This document shows, in pieces, positions 1 to 12,011 of a stretch of DNA of 64,000 nt (position 1 is its first letter; every line of letters begins with the position of its first letter). Made by a program: the position numbers and the translations under genes. The notes beneath the pieces were generated by a model. That model searched no databases. It was not told the origin of the DNA and saw only the letters and a list, made by a program, of their open reading frames with translations. Location of the stretch: the NCBI GenBank assembly GCA_024642505.1, contig JAHEAZ010000009.1, positions 1 to 64,000 on the forward strand. The letters run 5' to 3'. Origin of the DNA: Gammaproteobacteria bacterium (GTDB lineage Bacteria; Pseudomonadota; Gammaproteobacteria; Steroidobacterales; Steroidobacteraceae).

Positions 1-464
1 GTCAACGCGCCAGAGCCTGCCTTGACCAGCAGCGAGTCGGAATGTCCGTGATAGCAACCTTCGAACTTGATGATCGTGTCGCGGTTCGTATAGCCGCGAG
101 CCAGCCGGATGGCGCTCATCGTGGCCTCGGTACCAGAACTGACCATGCGCACCAGCTCGATCGAGGGCACCAGCTCGGTGATCCTGCGTGCCAGCTCCGT
201 CTCGATCTCGGTTGGCGCGCCGAAGGACAGCCCGTCTAGCGCCTTCTCCCGTACCGCGCGGATGACGTCGGGATGTGCATGGCCGAGGATCATCGGGCCC
301 CAGGAGCCAACATAGTCGATATATTTTCGCCCGTCGGCAGACTCGATATGGGCACCGGAGGCCCTGGCGATGAATACCGGCTCGCCGCCGACCCCGCGAA
401 ATGCGCGCACGGGGGAATTCACGCCGCCGGGGATGTAGCGGCTCGCTTCCTGGAACAATGACAC
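1..464 (-). CDS. hemL: Glutamate-1-semialdehyde 2,1-aminomutase, N-terminal part (cut by window edge)
   Basis: HemL is a PLP enzyme that converts glutamate-1-semialdehyde to 5-aminolevulinate, the committed precursor of heme in the C5 pathway. About 154 codons are visible. They read [20 protein letters not shown], then GHAHPDV and [10 protein letters not shown], all typical of HemL rather than other class III aminotransferases. The PLP-lysine region lies beyond the window. I place the start at a GTG at 464 because GAGG lies 7 nt upstream and the protein then begins like other HemL proteins. The gene is divergent from nothing nearby; 379 bp separate it from the sulfotransferase gene. Confidence 0.93.
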   Translation of the reverse strand, partial: MSLFQEASRYIPGGVNSPVRAFRGVGGEPVFIARASGAHIESADGRKYIDYVGSWGPMILGHAHPDVIRAVREKALDGLSFGAPTEIETELARRITELVPSIELVRMVSSGTEATMSAIRLARGYTNRDTIIKFEGCYHGHSDSLLVKAGSGAL

Positions 465-843
465 GTCTGGACCTCGTTACTGGCGGCGGGAAGGGGCGAC
501 ATTGTAGACCATCGGCAGTTCCGCCCGCGGCGGCCAAGGGGCGGGCACGTTCATCACCTCACGCCCGCAATAGGCGTGCCGACTACCATGGCCGGCCTGC
601 TGGTTGCGGGCGGGGAAGTCCCGCTTTCGCTACGAAGGCCGAAAGTCGCTCCAAGGGGACCCCGCCTTTGCCACGCGCCGGCGTGGCACCGCGGCGCAGT
701 GCGCGGGTGCGGGAAGGACGGTTCCCAAAGCGAGCAGGTTTCTGGCTTTCCGAGCGAGCGCAGGGTGGACCGGCCCGACCAACGCCCGCGCCGTGTTCTG
801 TCGCGACTCGCGCACACTGACACAGCGCCGGTCCGCAATGCGC
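465..843. other. 379-bp intergenic stretch without a recognisable gene
   Basis: All frames that are open here look like chance open frames in GC-rich DNA; none gives a family-like protein or has a good ribosome site. Two small stem-loops are visible: CTTTCG/CGAAAG at 624-645 and a perfect 7-bp stem GCCACGC/GCGTGGC with a 4-nt loop at 670-687. Neither is followed by a T tract. The hemL promoter region is at its left end. I see nothing else I can name. Confidence 0.5.
501..506 (-). promoter_or_regulatory. Candidate -10 element for hemL
   Basis: On the minus strand the hexamer TACAAT lies about 37 bp before the hemL GTG, which would give a leader of about 30 nt. No good -35 hexamer is seen at 16-18 bp spacing, so this is a weak call. 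Confidence 0.3.
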
Positions 844-1473
844 TCAGTCGAAGGTGTACCCGAACGCCTCGATCTCCCGCGCCCAGCGCTGCCGGACCAG
901 TTTGGCGAGCTCTGGCGTGTAGTAGGACTGGTAGGGCTCCCGTTCGGACACGTTGGCGCGAGGCAGCGGCTGGTAGGGAATGCCGATCTGCGTGCAGATG
1001 GAGGCCATGTCTTCCTTCAGCCGCTCGAAACGGCCGACGAAATCCACGCCGAGGTCGCCGCTGCGTCGCTCCAGCATCCACCACTGCGATCGCCTTGACC
1101 TGGCCAACTCGACCTGCACGAACTGTGCGAACGAGCCGGAATCCCGCACCTGGGCGTGGCGCCTGTGCCCGGTGTCCCTGAGGACGTACACGTACCAGGA
1201 TACGAGTCGATCCCAGGGATTGCGCACGAATGCGAACTTGTACAAGGAAGCAAAGACATCACGGGGAAGAACTCTTTCGGCGCGCCTCAGCGGAGCGTGA
1301 ATGCGAAAGTAGTTTCGGCGCCAGTCGCGCACCAGGCCGAGGTCCGAGGCGATCTTGTTGAGGCGACCCGCGGAGGGCGACAGGGCGTGCGGGGCCAGGA
1401 ATTGCGTGACGCTCGTTCCTGCCGTCTTCTGCACGTGCACGAACAGGAAGCGGTGGGATTCAGAGATCAGCAT
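844..1473 (-). CDS. Sulfotransferase family 2 protein
   Basis: This 209-residue protein resembles the Sulfotransfer_2 (carbohydrate sulfotransferase-like) family, which transfers sulfate from PAPS to a sugar or other acceptor. The 5'-phosphosulfate loop is HVQKTAGTS at residues 13-21 and the 3'-phosphate site is FVRNPWDRLVSWY at about 83-95. No signal peptide or membrane segment is evident, although many relatives act on envelope glycans. It starts 5 nt after the TraB/GumN stop codon and is probably the last gene of an operon cpdA-TraB/GumN-sulfotransferase. It is not a usual neighbour of hemL, so it may be an acquired accessory gene. The substrate cannot be told from sequence. Confidence 0.82.
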   Translation of the reverse strand: MLISESHRFLFVHVQKTAGTSVTQFLAPHALSPSAGRLNKIASDLGLVRDWRRNYFRIHAPLRRAERVLPRDVFASLYKFAFVRNPWDRLVSWYVYVLRDTGHRRHAQVRDSGSFAQFVQVELARSRRSQWWMLERRSGDLGVDFVGRFERLKEDMASICTQIGIPYQPLPRANVSEREPYQSYYTPELAKLVRQRWAREIEAFGYTFD

Positions 1474-1478
1474 CGCCG

Positions 1479-2360
1479 TCAGTGCCGGCTCAAACGCAGC
1501 CCGCGGCCGGCCAGCATGGCAGGCAGGCCGTCAGGGCCGACCAGGTGCAGGGCGCCGACGATGATCAGGTAGTCCCGGCCGTCGTCCAGTAGTCCTTCGA
1601 TTTGCTCGGCCCAGCTGCGGTTACGGTCCACCATGAGAGACTGGTAGAGGGCAGGAGCCGCGGCGAACTCGATGTCGAGTTGCTTTGCCAGGGCCTCGTC
1701 GTCCCCGGCACGCCATGCCCGCAGGAACTCGTCGAGCGACTCAGTTGGGCGCTCCGCGTCGTCCAGTGCCTTGAGCAGGAATTCGCGCTGAATGGCGAGT
1801 TCCATGGAATCGAGTGCCGCAAGCTGCTGGTCCAGAGTCTCGAGGCCCAGGATTTCCTTGCCGTCCGCGGCGGCGTGATCCTGAATAACCTGTTCGACGC
1901 CCGCGGCTGCCGTGTAGCCGTCACGTGCCAGCACCAGCGAAACAACGGTCAGGCCGGCGAACCAGGGCTCGAATTGGCCGAGCAGGTCCAGGTCGACGCC
2001 GATTCCTGCGGCACGCTCCCGGGCCAGTGCCGCATCGTCTCCCATCAATTCGTCGAGCGTCCGGCCCTCTGGATCGAGCGCCCGTTCGGTTGTCGCCGAG
2101 GCGATCTCCAGCGGCGACAGGTCGTCCATGTCCACCTCGAGGAACACCGCCTCGGAATCCTCGTAGGCGTCCTCGAGCTCACCTTGCAGTGTGAATTCAC
2201 CGGACTTGAGCAAATGCACGGATCCGAACAGGTAGACGGTGGTGCCGCGACCTGCGACCGACCAGACAGGCGGTCCGTCGGCCGCGGAAGCCGCGGTGAC
2301 CGGCACGATGAGTGCCATGAAGAATGTCACGGCGGTGAGGCAGGACTCCCTGACTTTCAT
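1479..2360 (-). CDS. TraB/GumN family protein (exported)
   Basis: A 293-residue protein of the TraB/GumN (PF01963) family. It has a signal peptide (MKVRESC... to about ASA at residues 24-26), then the family motifs FGSVHLL near the N-terminus and VGALHLVG near the C-terminus. These two GxxH motifs define the family and are thought to form a metal-dependent hydrolase site; the biological role is poorly known. The open frame extends 12 codons further upstream, but the signal peptide and the stop codon of cpdA at 2362 favour the ATG at 2360. It is coupled to cpdA (1-nt gap) and to the sulfotransferase gene. Confidence 0.85.
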   Translation of the reverse strand: MKVRESCLTAVTFFMALIVPVTAASAADGPPVWSVAGRGTTVYLFGSVHLLKSGEFTLQGELEDAYEDSEAVFLEVDMDDLSPLEIASATTERALDPEGRTLDELMGDDAALARERAAGIGVDLDLLGQFEPWFAGLTVVSLVLARDGYTAAAGVEQVIQDHAAADGKEILGLETLDQQLAALDSMELAIQREFLLKALDDAERPTESLDEFLRAWRAGDDEALAKQLDIEFAAAPALYQSLMVDRNRSWAEQIEGLLDDGRDYLIIVGALHLVGPDGLPAMLAGRGLRLSRH

Positions 2361-2361
2361 G

Positions 2362-3147
2362 CTATGTCCCGTGCACCCACACCACGCGGGTATCAATCGT
2401 TCCGTCCGGGTAGAGATGCAGCCAGCGGTAGCCTGGCGGACGCTCGTCGATCGCAGGCTCGTCGTGTCCTGGCACGAACTGAAAACAGGTGGACGGCGTG
2501 CTCATCATCGCGATGCCTTCGCGCATGAGCTCAAAGGACTGGTGAACATGGCCCCAGAGCATGCCGCGAACGCTGCGGTGGCGGGAAACCACTTCCAGCA
2601 GCTCTGGGCCGTTCATCAGGCGAATGGAGTCCAGCCAGGCCGAGCCCACGGGAACCGGATGATGGTGCAGCACGAGGAGCACGTGGCTGTCCGAAAACCG
2701 CGCGAGTGCATCGTCGAGGAATTCGAGCGTCTCCGCCGACAATTGCCCGTGTGCCGCCCTTGGAACCGAGGAATCGAGGTGCACCAGTGTCCAGTCGCCA
2801 TATCGCAGGACTGGCGACAGGTCGAAGGGCGGCTGGCCCAGCAGGGCGTCCATTTCCGAAGGCAGATCGTGATTGCCCGGCACGCAGTGAACGGGGCAGG
2901 TTTCCCGCGCCATGATTGCGGCGAGCTCGAGGTAGGCGCGCGAGTCGTCCTGCACCAGGTCGCCGGTCAACAGGACCGCGTCGACCGGCCAATGGTGCGA
3001 GCGGGCATGCTCCAGGCAGCGGCTGAAGCTCTCCATGGTATCCACACCCTTTACCCGGCCGGATCGATCGGGGCACAGGTGCATGTCGGTGAACTGCAGC
3101 AGGCGCAGGGGCTTCGCGCGGCGGCGGGGACTTCGGGTGCGGCTCAT
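2362..3147 (-). CDS. cpdA: CpdA-like metallophosphoesterase (3',5'-cyclic AMP phosphodiesterase family)
   Basis: A 261-residue class III phosphodiesterase of the calcineurin-like fold. The metal-binding motifs appear in order: TDMHL (residues 20-24), GDLVQD, GNHD, LHHHP and GHVHQ. This pattern and length fit CpdA, which hydrolyses cAMP to AMP and so tunes CRP-type signalling. The N-terminus is rich in arginine (SRTRSPRRRAK) before the first strand. It is the first gene of a three-gene minus-strand operon and lies 115 bp beyond ahcY, with a strong hairpin between them. The exact substrate is inferred from the family; other cyclic nucleotides or phosphodiesters remain possible. Confidence 0.85.
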   Translation of the reverse strand: MSRTRSPRRRAKPLRLLQFTDMHLCPDRSGRVKGVDTMESFSRCLEHARSHHWPVDAVLLTGDLVQDDSRAYLELAAIMARETCPVHCVPGNHDLPSEMDALLGQPPFDLSPVLRYGDWTLVHLDSSVPRAAHGQLSAETLEFLDDALARFSDSHVLLVLHHHPVPVGSAWLDSIRLMNGPELLEVVSRHRSVRGMLWGHVHQSFELMREGIAMMSTPSTCFQFVPGHDEPAIDERPPGYRWLHLYPDGTIDTRVVWVHGT

Positions 3148-3209
3148 GGCGCAATCCTAGGACAGCCGCGATCCGGATGCACTGCAATGCTCCTGGAAGA
3201 TGCACGAGC

Positions 3210-3238
3210 GCCGGCGGCCGCAAGGGCCGGCCGCCGGC
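3210..3238 (-). terminator. Strong hairpin after ahcY
   Basis: An 11-bp perfect GC stem (GCCGGCGGCCG with its complement) and a 7-nt loop lie 25 bp past the ahcY stop codon. There is no T tract, so it may end transcription only partly or protect the 3' end. Confidence 0.5.
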
Positions 3239-3262
3239 AGAACCGGTCGCCTCCCGGCCGAC

Positions 3263-4681
3263 TCAGTAGCGGTACTGGTCCGGCTTGAAAGGGCCCTCGG
3301 CGGGGATGCCGAGATAGGCGGACTGTTCCGCGGTCAATTCGGTCAGTCTGGCGCCGATCCTCTCGAGGTGCAGCTTGGCCACTTTCTCGTCGAGGTGCTT
3401 GGGCAGGACATAGACGTCGTTACCATATTTCTTGCCGTGCTTGTGCAGTTCGATCTGTGCCAGCACCTGGTTGGTGAACGAGTTCGACATGACGAACGAC
3501 GGATGCCCGGTGCCGCAACCGAGGTTCACCAGACGGCCTTCGGCCAGGATGATGATGCGCCTGCCGTCCGGGAACTCGACGTGGTCAACCTGTGGCTTGA
3601 TGTTCTCCCAGCGGTACTGGCGCAGCGAGGCGATGTCGATCTCGCTGTCGAAGTGGCCGATGTTGCAGACAATCGCCTGGTGCTTCATGCGGCGCATGTG
3701 GTCGTGGGCGATGACGTTCACGTTGCCGGTGGCCGTAACGAAGATGTCTGCTTGCGGGCAGGCGTCGTCCATGGTCACGACCCGATAGCCTTCCATCGCC
3801 GCCTGTAAAGCACAGATCGGATCGATCTCCGTGATCCAGACAGTTGCCCCGAGGCCGCGCAGTGACTGGGCGCAGCCCTTGCCGACGTCGCCGTATCCGG
3901 CGACGACCGCGATCTTGCCTGCGACCATTACGTCGGTCGCGCGCTTGATGCCGTCGACCAGCGATTCACGGCAGCCGTAGAGGTTGTCGAATTTTGACTT
4001 GGTCACGGAATCGTTGACATTGATCGCCGGAAAGGGCAGCTCGCCTTTCCTGGCCAGTTCGTAGAGGCGCTTGACACCGGTCGTGGTCTCCTCGGTGACG
4101 CCCCTGATGTGCCTCAGGCGGGCGGAGTACCAGCCGGGTTGTGTGGCGAGCCTGCGCCCGATGGCGGCAAAGAGGGCCTGCTCTTCTTCATTGCCAGGCT
4201 TGGCGATGACCGACGGGTCCTTTTCCGCGCGACTGCCCAGCATCAACAGCAGCGTCGCGTCGCCACCGTCGTCCAGGATCATGTTGGCGAACTCGCCTGC
4301 CGGCCAGTCGAAGATCCTGTGGGTGAATTCCCAGTACTCGTCGAGAGTCTCGCCCTTGTAAGCGAATACAGGCGTGCCAGCTGCGGCAATCGCGGCCGCG
4401 GCATGATCCTGAGTAGAGTAGATGTTGCACGAAACCCAGCGGACCTCCGCTCCCAGCGCTTTGAGCGTATCGATCAGCATGGCGGTCTGGATGGTCATGT
4501 GCAGCGAGCCGGCGATGCGGGCGCCCTTGAGCGGCTGTGCGTCCGCGTACTCGTGGCGGATCTGCATGAGACCGGGCATCTCGGTCTCGGCGATGGCCAT
4601 CTCCTTGCGGCCCCAGCCCGCAAGCGAGATGTCCTTGACGTAGAAATCCTGCGTTGATTTTGGGTTCACGACAGCGTTCAT
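3263..4681 (-). CDS. ahcY: S-adenosylhomocysteinase
   Basis: AhcY hydrolyses S-adenosylhomocysteine to homocysteine and adenosine, clearing the product inhibitor of methyltransferases. The 472-residue protein has the family landmarks: the NAD-binding loop [36 protein letters not shown] and the C-terminal PDQYRY. The start is the ATG at 4681, supported by AGGAG 7 nt upstream. The longer open frame to 4729 runs through the riboswitch and should not be used. It lies downstream of metK on the same strand, so the two steps of the activated methyl cycle are adjacent. Its own SAH riboswitch should raise expression when SAH accumulates. Confidence 0.97.
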   Translation of the reverse strand: MNAVVNPKSTQDFYVKDISLAGWGRKEMAIAETEMPGLMQIRHEYADAQPLKGARIAGSLHMTIQTAMLIDTLKALGAEVRWVSCNIYSTQDHAAAAIAAAGTPVFAYKGETLDEYWEFTHRIFDWPAGEFANMILDDGGDATLLLMLGSRAEKDPSVIAKPGNEEEQALFAAIGRRLATQPGWYSARLRHIRGVTEETTTGVKRLYELARKGELPFPAINVNDSVTKSKFDNLYGCRESLVDGIKRATDVMVAGKIAVVAGYGDVGKGCAQSLRGLGATVWITEIDPICALQAAMEGYRVVTMDDACPQADIFVTATGNVNVIAHDHMRRMKHQAIVCNIGHFDSEIDIASLRQYRWENIKPQVDHVEFPDGRRIIILAEGRLVNLGCGTGHPSFVMSNSFTNQVLAQIELHKHGKKYGNDVYVLPKHLDEKVAKLHLERIGARLTELTAEQSAYLGIPAEGPFKPDQYRY

Positions 4682-4700
4682 GTCAGTCTCCTGATCATAA

Positions 4701-4773
4701 GAGCGCCGTTGCACGTGAGTCACCCACATTGCCGAGCCTGGCAGGGGCCTTCCCCGTTGCAGCGCTCCTCAGC
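4701..4773 (-). promoter_or_regulatory. SAH riboswitch in the ahcY leader
   Basis: Read on the minus strand, the leader matches the SAH riboswitch consensus: GAGGAGCGCTGCAACG at 4770-4755, CCAGGCTCGGCAA at 4741-4729 and AACGGCGCTC at 4710-4701. Helix P1 can form from GCTGAG (4773-4768) and CTCGGC (4736-4731). The pseudoknot pairs GAGCGC (4767-4762) with GCGCTC (4706-4701). An internal GGGG/CCCC hairpin lies between. The aptamer ends 9 nt before the AGGAG ribosome site of ahcY. This class is known to turn on ahcY when SAH binds. The placement directly before ahcY is exactly as expected. Confidence 0.93.
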
Positions 4774-4780
4774 ACGCGGG

Positions 4781-4803
4781 CTGGCCCGGCTCATCCGGGC
4801 CAG
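4781..4803 (-). terminator. Hairpin between metK and the SAH riboswitch
   Basis: A perfect 9-bp stem CTGGCCCGG/CCGGGCCAG with a 5-nt loop lies 17 bp beyond the metK stop codon and 7 nt before riboswitch helix P1. It lacks a T tract. It may end metK transcripts or insulate the folding of the aptamer. Confidence 0.45.
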
Positions 4804-4819
4804 AACATCCTGTCCGGAT

Positions 4820-6061
4820 TTACTTCAGACCTGCGGCCCTGCGCAATTCCTCTGCCTTGTCGGTCCGCTCCCAGGTGAACGAGGTAAACGTTTCGGAGCG
4901 CTGGATTCCCTTGCCTCCGTTGCGTTCTGTCCACTCGTAGGTGGTCTTCTGCGGCTTGCGACCGAAGTGGCCGTAGGCTGCGGTCGCGCGGTACATCGGC
5001 CGGACCAGGTCGAGCATCTCGATGATGCCGTACGGTCTCAGGTCGAAATGGCCGCGGATCAGCTTCTCCAGCCGCGCGTCGGACACTTTGCCGGTGCCAA
5101 AGGTCTCGACGGTGATCGAAGTCGGGCGTGCCACGCCGATCGCATAGGACACCTGGATCTCGCAACGCTCGGCGAGACCGGCCGCGACGATGTTCTTGGC
5201 CACGTAGCGTGCCGCGTAGGCCGCCGAGCGGTCCACCTTTGAGGGATCCTTGCCCGAGAAAGCCCCGCCGCCGTGACGGGCCGTGCCGCCATAGCTGTCC
5301 ACGATGATCTTGCGGCCAGTCAGGCCGCAGTCGCCGACCGGCCCGCCGATGACGAACTTGCCGGTAGGGTTGATGTGCACCCTGCTGGAAGGCAGCGCGT
5401 CGAGCCACTTCTTCGGCAGCACCGGCTTGAGTATGTGTTCCCTGACGCCTTCACGAAGGTCGCTCTTGCGCACCCCGGGGTCGTGCTGGGTCGACAGCAC
5501 CACCGCATCGAGCCCGGCGATCCTGCCATTCTCGTAGCGGAGCGTGACCTGCGACTTGGCGTCGGGACGGAGCCAAGGTAAGGGTGAGCGGCGCGCCTTG
5601 CGGACCCGCGCCTGCTGCTCGACCAGCCGATGTGAGTAATAGATCGGGGCTGGCATGAACTCGGGGGCCTCGTTGCAGGCAAAGCCGAACATCAGCCCCT
5701 GGTCGCCCGCGCCCTGTTCCTCCGGCCGCTTGCGGTCAACGCCCTGGTTGATGTCGGGTGACTGCTTGCCTATCAGGTTGAGCACGCCGCAGGTTGCACC
5801 GTCGAACCCGACCTCGGAGGACGTGTAGCCAATGTCCTTGATGACGCTGCGCACCAGGTCCTCGAGGTCTACCCAGGCATGTGTCGTCACCTCCCCGGCG
5901 ACGATGGCGACGCCCGTCTTGACCAGCGTCTCGCAGGCCACCCGGGCACGCCGGTCCTGCGCAAGGATGGCGTCAAGAACCGCATCGGAGATCTGGTCCG
6001 CAACCTTGTCGGGGTGGCCCTCGGAGACTGACTCGGACGTAAACAGGTATGACGAGGACAA
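4820..6061 (-). CDS. metK: S-adenosylmethionine synthetase
   Basis: MetK makes SAM from methionine and ATP. Landmarks are [12 protein letters not shown] at the N-terminus, [44 protein letters not shown] and the C-terminal RRAAGLK. With a start at TTG 6061 the protein has 413 residues; it is longer than the E. coli enzyme mainly because of a segment of about 25 residues between GHFGR and WERTDKA. I prefer TTG 6061 (GGAG 5 nt upstream, protein [12 protein letters not shown]) over the TTG at 6097. A perfect TATAAT covers the latter, which would therefore lie upstream of the transcript. It is divergent from tkt and upstream of the ahcY riboswitch. Confidence 0.95.
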   Translation of the reverse strand: MSSSYLFTSESVSEGHPDKVADQISDAVLDAILAQDRRARVACETLVKTGVAIVAGEVTTHAWVDLEDLVRSVIKDIGYTSSEVGFDGATCGVLNLIGKQSPDINQGVDRKRPEEQGAGDQGLMFGFACNEAPEFMPAPIYYSHRLVEQQARVRKARRSPLPWLRPDAKSQVTLRYENGRIAGLDAVVLSTQHDPGVRKSDLREGVREHILKPVLPKKWLDALPSSRVHINPTGKFVIGGPVGDCGLTGRKIIVDSYGGTARHGGGAFSGKDPSKVDRSAAYAARYVAKNIVAAGLAERCEIQVSYAIGVARPTSITVETFGTGKVSDARLEKLIRGHFDLRPYGIIEMLDLVRPMYRATAAYGHFGRKPQKTTYEWTERNGGKGIQRSETFTSFTWERTDKAEELRRAAGLK

Positions 6062-6096
6062 GGTAGCTCCGTGAGTTTGCTGCCAAACAATCGCCA

Positions 6097-6102
6097 ATTA
6101 TA
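6097..6102 (-). promoter_or_regulatory. -10 element of the metK promoter
   Basis: A perfect TATAAT on the minus strand predicts a start of transcription near 6090 and a leader of about 30 nt to the TTG at 6061. The -35 region is poor (AGCCGT at 17 bp). The complementary strand reads AATTATAG, so a weak outward -10 for tkt could overlap it. Confidence 0.45.
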
Positions 6103-6190
6103 GCGTCACCCGGGCCGGGACGGCTGTTCCTGATTGCCCCCACCCCGCTCGATCGGGGAAAATGGCGGACTCACCATCAGGGGAGCTGGA

Positions 6191-9248
<3,058 letters not shown>

Positions 9249-9301
9249 TCCGGTAGCGCGCTCCGGCATTCCGACCAAGGCCGTTTTCCACGGAGGGCCG
9301 C

Positions 9302-10486
9302 ATGGCTTCCATCCTTCGCATGACCGACCTCGATCTCGCGGACCAGCGCGTGCTGATCCGCGAGGACCTCAACGTGCCTATCCAGGACGGCGTGGTAACG
9401 AGCGATGCACGCATTCGCGCTGCGCTGCCGACCATCCGCCTTGCACTCGAGCGCGGTGGCCGGGTCATGCTGATGTCGCACCTCGGGCGGCCCCGGGAGG
9501 GCGAATACGATCCGGCCCTGTCGCTGGAACCGGTGGCCCTGCGGCTGTCAGAGTTGCTTGGCCGGAAGGTCCCACTGATCCGGGACTGGCTCGATGGCGT
9601 GACCGCCGGGCCCGGCGAGGCGGTGTTGCTGGAGAACGTGCGCTTCAACAAGGGCGAAAAGAAGGACGACGAGGAGCTCGCGCGCAGGATGGCCCAGCTG
9701 TGTGACATCTTTGTCATGGACGCCTTCGGCACCGCGCATCGCGCCGAGGCCAGTACCCACGGCGTGGCGCGCTTCGCTCCGGTGGCCTGCGCCGGACCGT
9801 TACTGGTCAATGAGCTTGTTGCACTGGAAACGGCGCTCGACAAGCCCGCCCGTCCGCTGGTGGCCATCGTCGCGGGCTCGAAGGTTTCGACCAAGCTGAC
9901 CGTACTGGAGTCGCTGCTGGCCAGGGTTGACCAGCTGATCGTCGGCGGTGGCATAGCCAACACCTTCCTGGCCGCGGCCGGCCACCCGATCGGCAAGTCG
10001 CTCCACGAACCCGACATGATTGGCATCGCCCGGAAGCTGATGGATCAGTCACATGATCGAGGTGTGGACATCCCGATCCCGACCGACGTAGTCGTGGCCA
10101 AGGAGTTTGCCGCGAGTGCGGAAGCCGACGTCAAGGACGTTGCCGCAGTTGCCGAAGACGACATGATCCTGGACATCGGCCCGGATACCGCCGAGCGCTT
10201 TGCCGAAATCATTGCGCGGGCGGGCACGATAGTCTGGAACGGTCCTGTCGGCGTATTCGAGTTCGACCAGTTCGGCGAAGGCACCAAGGCCCTGGCCAAT
10301 GCAGTCGCACGCTCAGGGGCATTTTCGCTGGCCGGCGGGGGCGATACCCTGGCGGCGATCGAGAAATACGGGGTCGAGGAGGGGATGTCGTATATCTCCA
10401 CCGGCGGTGGCGCCTTCCTTGAATTCGTCGAGGGAAAGACGCTTCCGGCGGTCGCCGTGCTGGAGCAGCGGGCCGGCCCGACCTGA
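9302..10486 (+). CDS. pgk: Phosphoglycerate kinase
   Basis: Pgk transfers the acyl phosphate of 1,3-bisphosphoglycerate to ADP in glycolysis, and runs in reverse in gluconeogenesis. The 394-residue protein has the substrate motif [10 protein letters not shown] near residue 20, [30 protein letters not shown] and the C-terminal [13 protein letters not shown]. The ATG follows a clear GGAGG. It lies between gap and pyk on the same strand, giving three consecutive steps of lower glycolysis. No oddities were seen. Confidence 0.97.
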   Translation: MASILRMTDLDLADQRVLIREDLNVPIQDGVVTSDARIRAALPTIRLALERGGRVMLMSHLGRPREGEYDPALSLEPVALRLSELLGRKVPLIRDWLDGVTAGPGEAVLLENVRFNKGEKKDDEELARRMAQLCDIFVMDAFGTAHRAEASTHGVARFAPVACAGPLLVNELVALETALDKPARPLVAIVAGSKVSTKLTVLESLLARVDQLIVGGGIANTFLAAAGHPIGKSLHEPDMIGIARKLMDQSHDRGVDIPIPTDVVVAKEFAASAEADVKDVAAVAEDDMILDIGPDTAERFAEIIARAGTIVWNGPVGVFEFDQFGEGTKALANAVARSGAFSLAGGGDTLAAIEKYGVEEGMSYISTGGGAFLEFVEGKTLPAVAVLEQRAGPT

Positions 10487-10571
10487 ACTGACACGGCAGG
10501 CCGGGCGACGGTGCCGGCCCGCTCTCGTCTATGATGTGCTGCGGTCACGAAACCGCGCCAGAGAAACGCGG

Positions 10572-12008
10572 ATGTCCCGTCACACCAAGATCGTAGCCAC
10601 GCTGGGTCCGGCAACCGACGACCTCAAGGTTCTCACCTCGCTGATCCGCGCCGGGGCCGACCTGGTGCGCATCAATTTCTCCCATGGCCACGCTGCGGAC
10701 CACGCGCGGCGGGTGCGACTGGTGCGTGACGCTGCGGATGCGGCCGGCCGCTACGTCGGCATACTCGGCGACCTGAGCGGACCCAAGATACGCATCGAGA
10801 AATTCGCAGCAGGGCCAGTCACCCTGAACGACGGCGACGAATTCACGCTCGACACCGCCATGGACCCTGGTGCGGGTACCCAGTCCTGCGTGGGTGTGAG
10901 CTACAAGAGCCTGCCTCGCGACGTCGTACCCGGCGACACACTGCTGTTGAATGACGGCCTGATAGCGTTGGAGGTCGCCACGATCGACGGTACCAGGGTC
11001 ATCACCCGGGTGGCCCTTGGCGGTGAGCTCAGCAACAACAAGGGCCTCAACAAGCAGGGCGGCGGGTTGTCGGCCGGTGCCCTGACAGCCAAGGACCGCG
11101 AGGATATTCACACGGCCGCGGAACTCGGCGTGGACTACCTCGCGGTGTCCTTCGTGCGCAATGCCGACGACATCAACGAAGCCAGGCAGTTGTTGAAGGC
11201 GGCGGGCGGCGAGGGGCGGATCGTCGCCAAGATCGAGCGCAGCGAGGCAATCGAGCAACTCGAGCGCATCGTGCAGGCGAGCGATGCGGTCATGGTGGCA
11301 CGCGGCGACCTCGGCGTGGAGATGGGCTACGCCGAGTTGACGGGCCTGCAGAAACGGATCATCCAGCTGGCACGCGCCCGCAACCGTCCGGTCATTACGG
11401 CCACCCAGATGATGGAGTCGATGATCGTCAATCCGGTGCCGACGCGGGCGGAAGTCTCGGACGTGGCAAATGCCGTGATGGACGGCACCGATGCCGTGAT
11501 GCTGTCGGCTGAAACCGCGGTCGGCAGGTATCCGGTCAAGGTCGTCAGGGCCATGGCACAGGTGATCGAGGGCGCCGAGAAGTGGCACCTGGCCTACCGG
11601 CGCCAGCGAACGCATCTCGATGGGCACTTCACGCGTACCGACGAGGCGATTGCGGCGGCGGTAATGTACACCGCCAATCACCTGGACGTGACGGCTATCG
11701 TAGCTTTGACCGAGTCCGGTTCAACGCCGTTGTGGATGTCACGAATCCGCTCGGATATTCCGATTTATGCGTTCACGCGGCAGGAACGGACTCGAGGCCG
11801 GGTGACCCTCTATCGAGGCGTATACCCGATCGCATTCGATGTGACGCATACGCAGCCCGAAATCCTCTATCCGGAGATCTTCAAGGAGCTCGTCAGGCTA
11901 GGTCTTGCGGCGGAAGGGGACATGATCATCATGACCAAGGGCGAGTTGTCGGGTGTCACCGGCGGCACGAACTCGATGAAGATACTGAAGGTCATGCTGT
12001 CGGTGTGA
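10572..12008 (+). CDS. pyk: Pyruvate kinase
   Basis: Pyruvate kinase makes pyruvate and ATP from phosphoenolpyruvate. The 478-residue protein begins SRHTKIVATLGPA and carries NFSHG, GDLSGPKIRIEKF, MVARGDLGVEMG and ITATQMMESM, which together form the substrate and metal sites. Its size fits the type II enzyme. The start is the ATG at 10572; the open frame runs back into pgk in another frame. The ribosome site is weak (AGAGAA). It lies 85 bp after pgk and only 3 nt before the penicillin-acylase family gene. Confidence 0.96.
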   Translation: MSRHTKIVATLGPATDDLKVLTSLIRAGADLVRINFSHGHAADHARRVRLVRDAADAAGRYVGILGDLSGPKIRIEKFAAGPVTLNDGDEFTLDTAMDPGAGTQSCVGVSYKSLPRDVVPGDTLLLNDGLIALEVATIDGTRVITRVALGGELSNNKGLNKQGGGLSAGALTAKDREDIHTAAELGVDYLAVSFVRNADDINEARQLLKAAGGEGRIVAKIERSEAIEQLERIVQASDAVMVARGDLGVEMGYAELTGLQKRIIQLARARNRPVITATQMMESMIVNPVPTRAEVSDVANAVMDGTDAVMLSAETAVGRYPVKVVRAMAQVIEGAEKWHLAYRRQRTHLDGHFTRTDEAIAAAVMYTANHLDVTAIVALTESGSTPLWMSRIRSDIPIYAFTRQERTRGRVTLYRGVYPIAFDVTHTQPEILYPEIFKELVRLGLAAEGDMIIMTKGELSGVTGGTNSMKILKVMLSV

Positions 12009-12011
12009 TCG

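Noticed and set aside
6062-6190. SAM-type riboswitch before metK
   Set aside because: The leader would be only about 30 nt and none of the conserved SAM aptamer blocks is seen.
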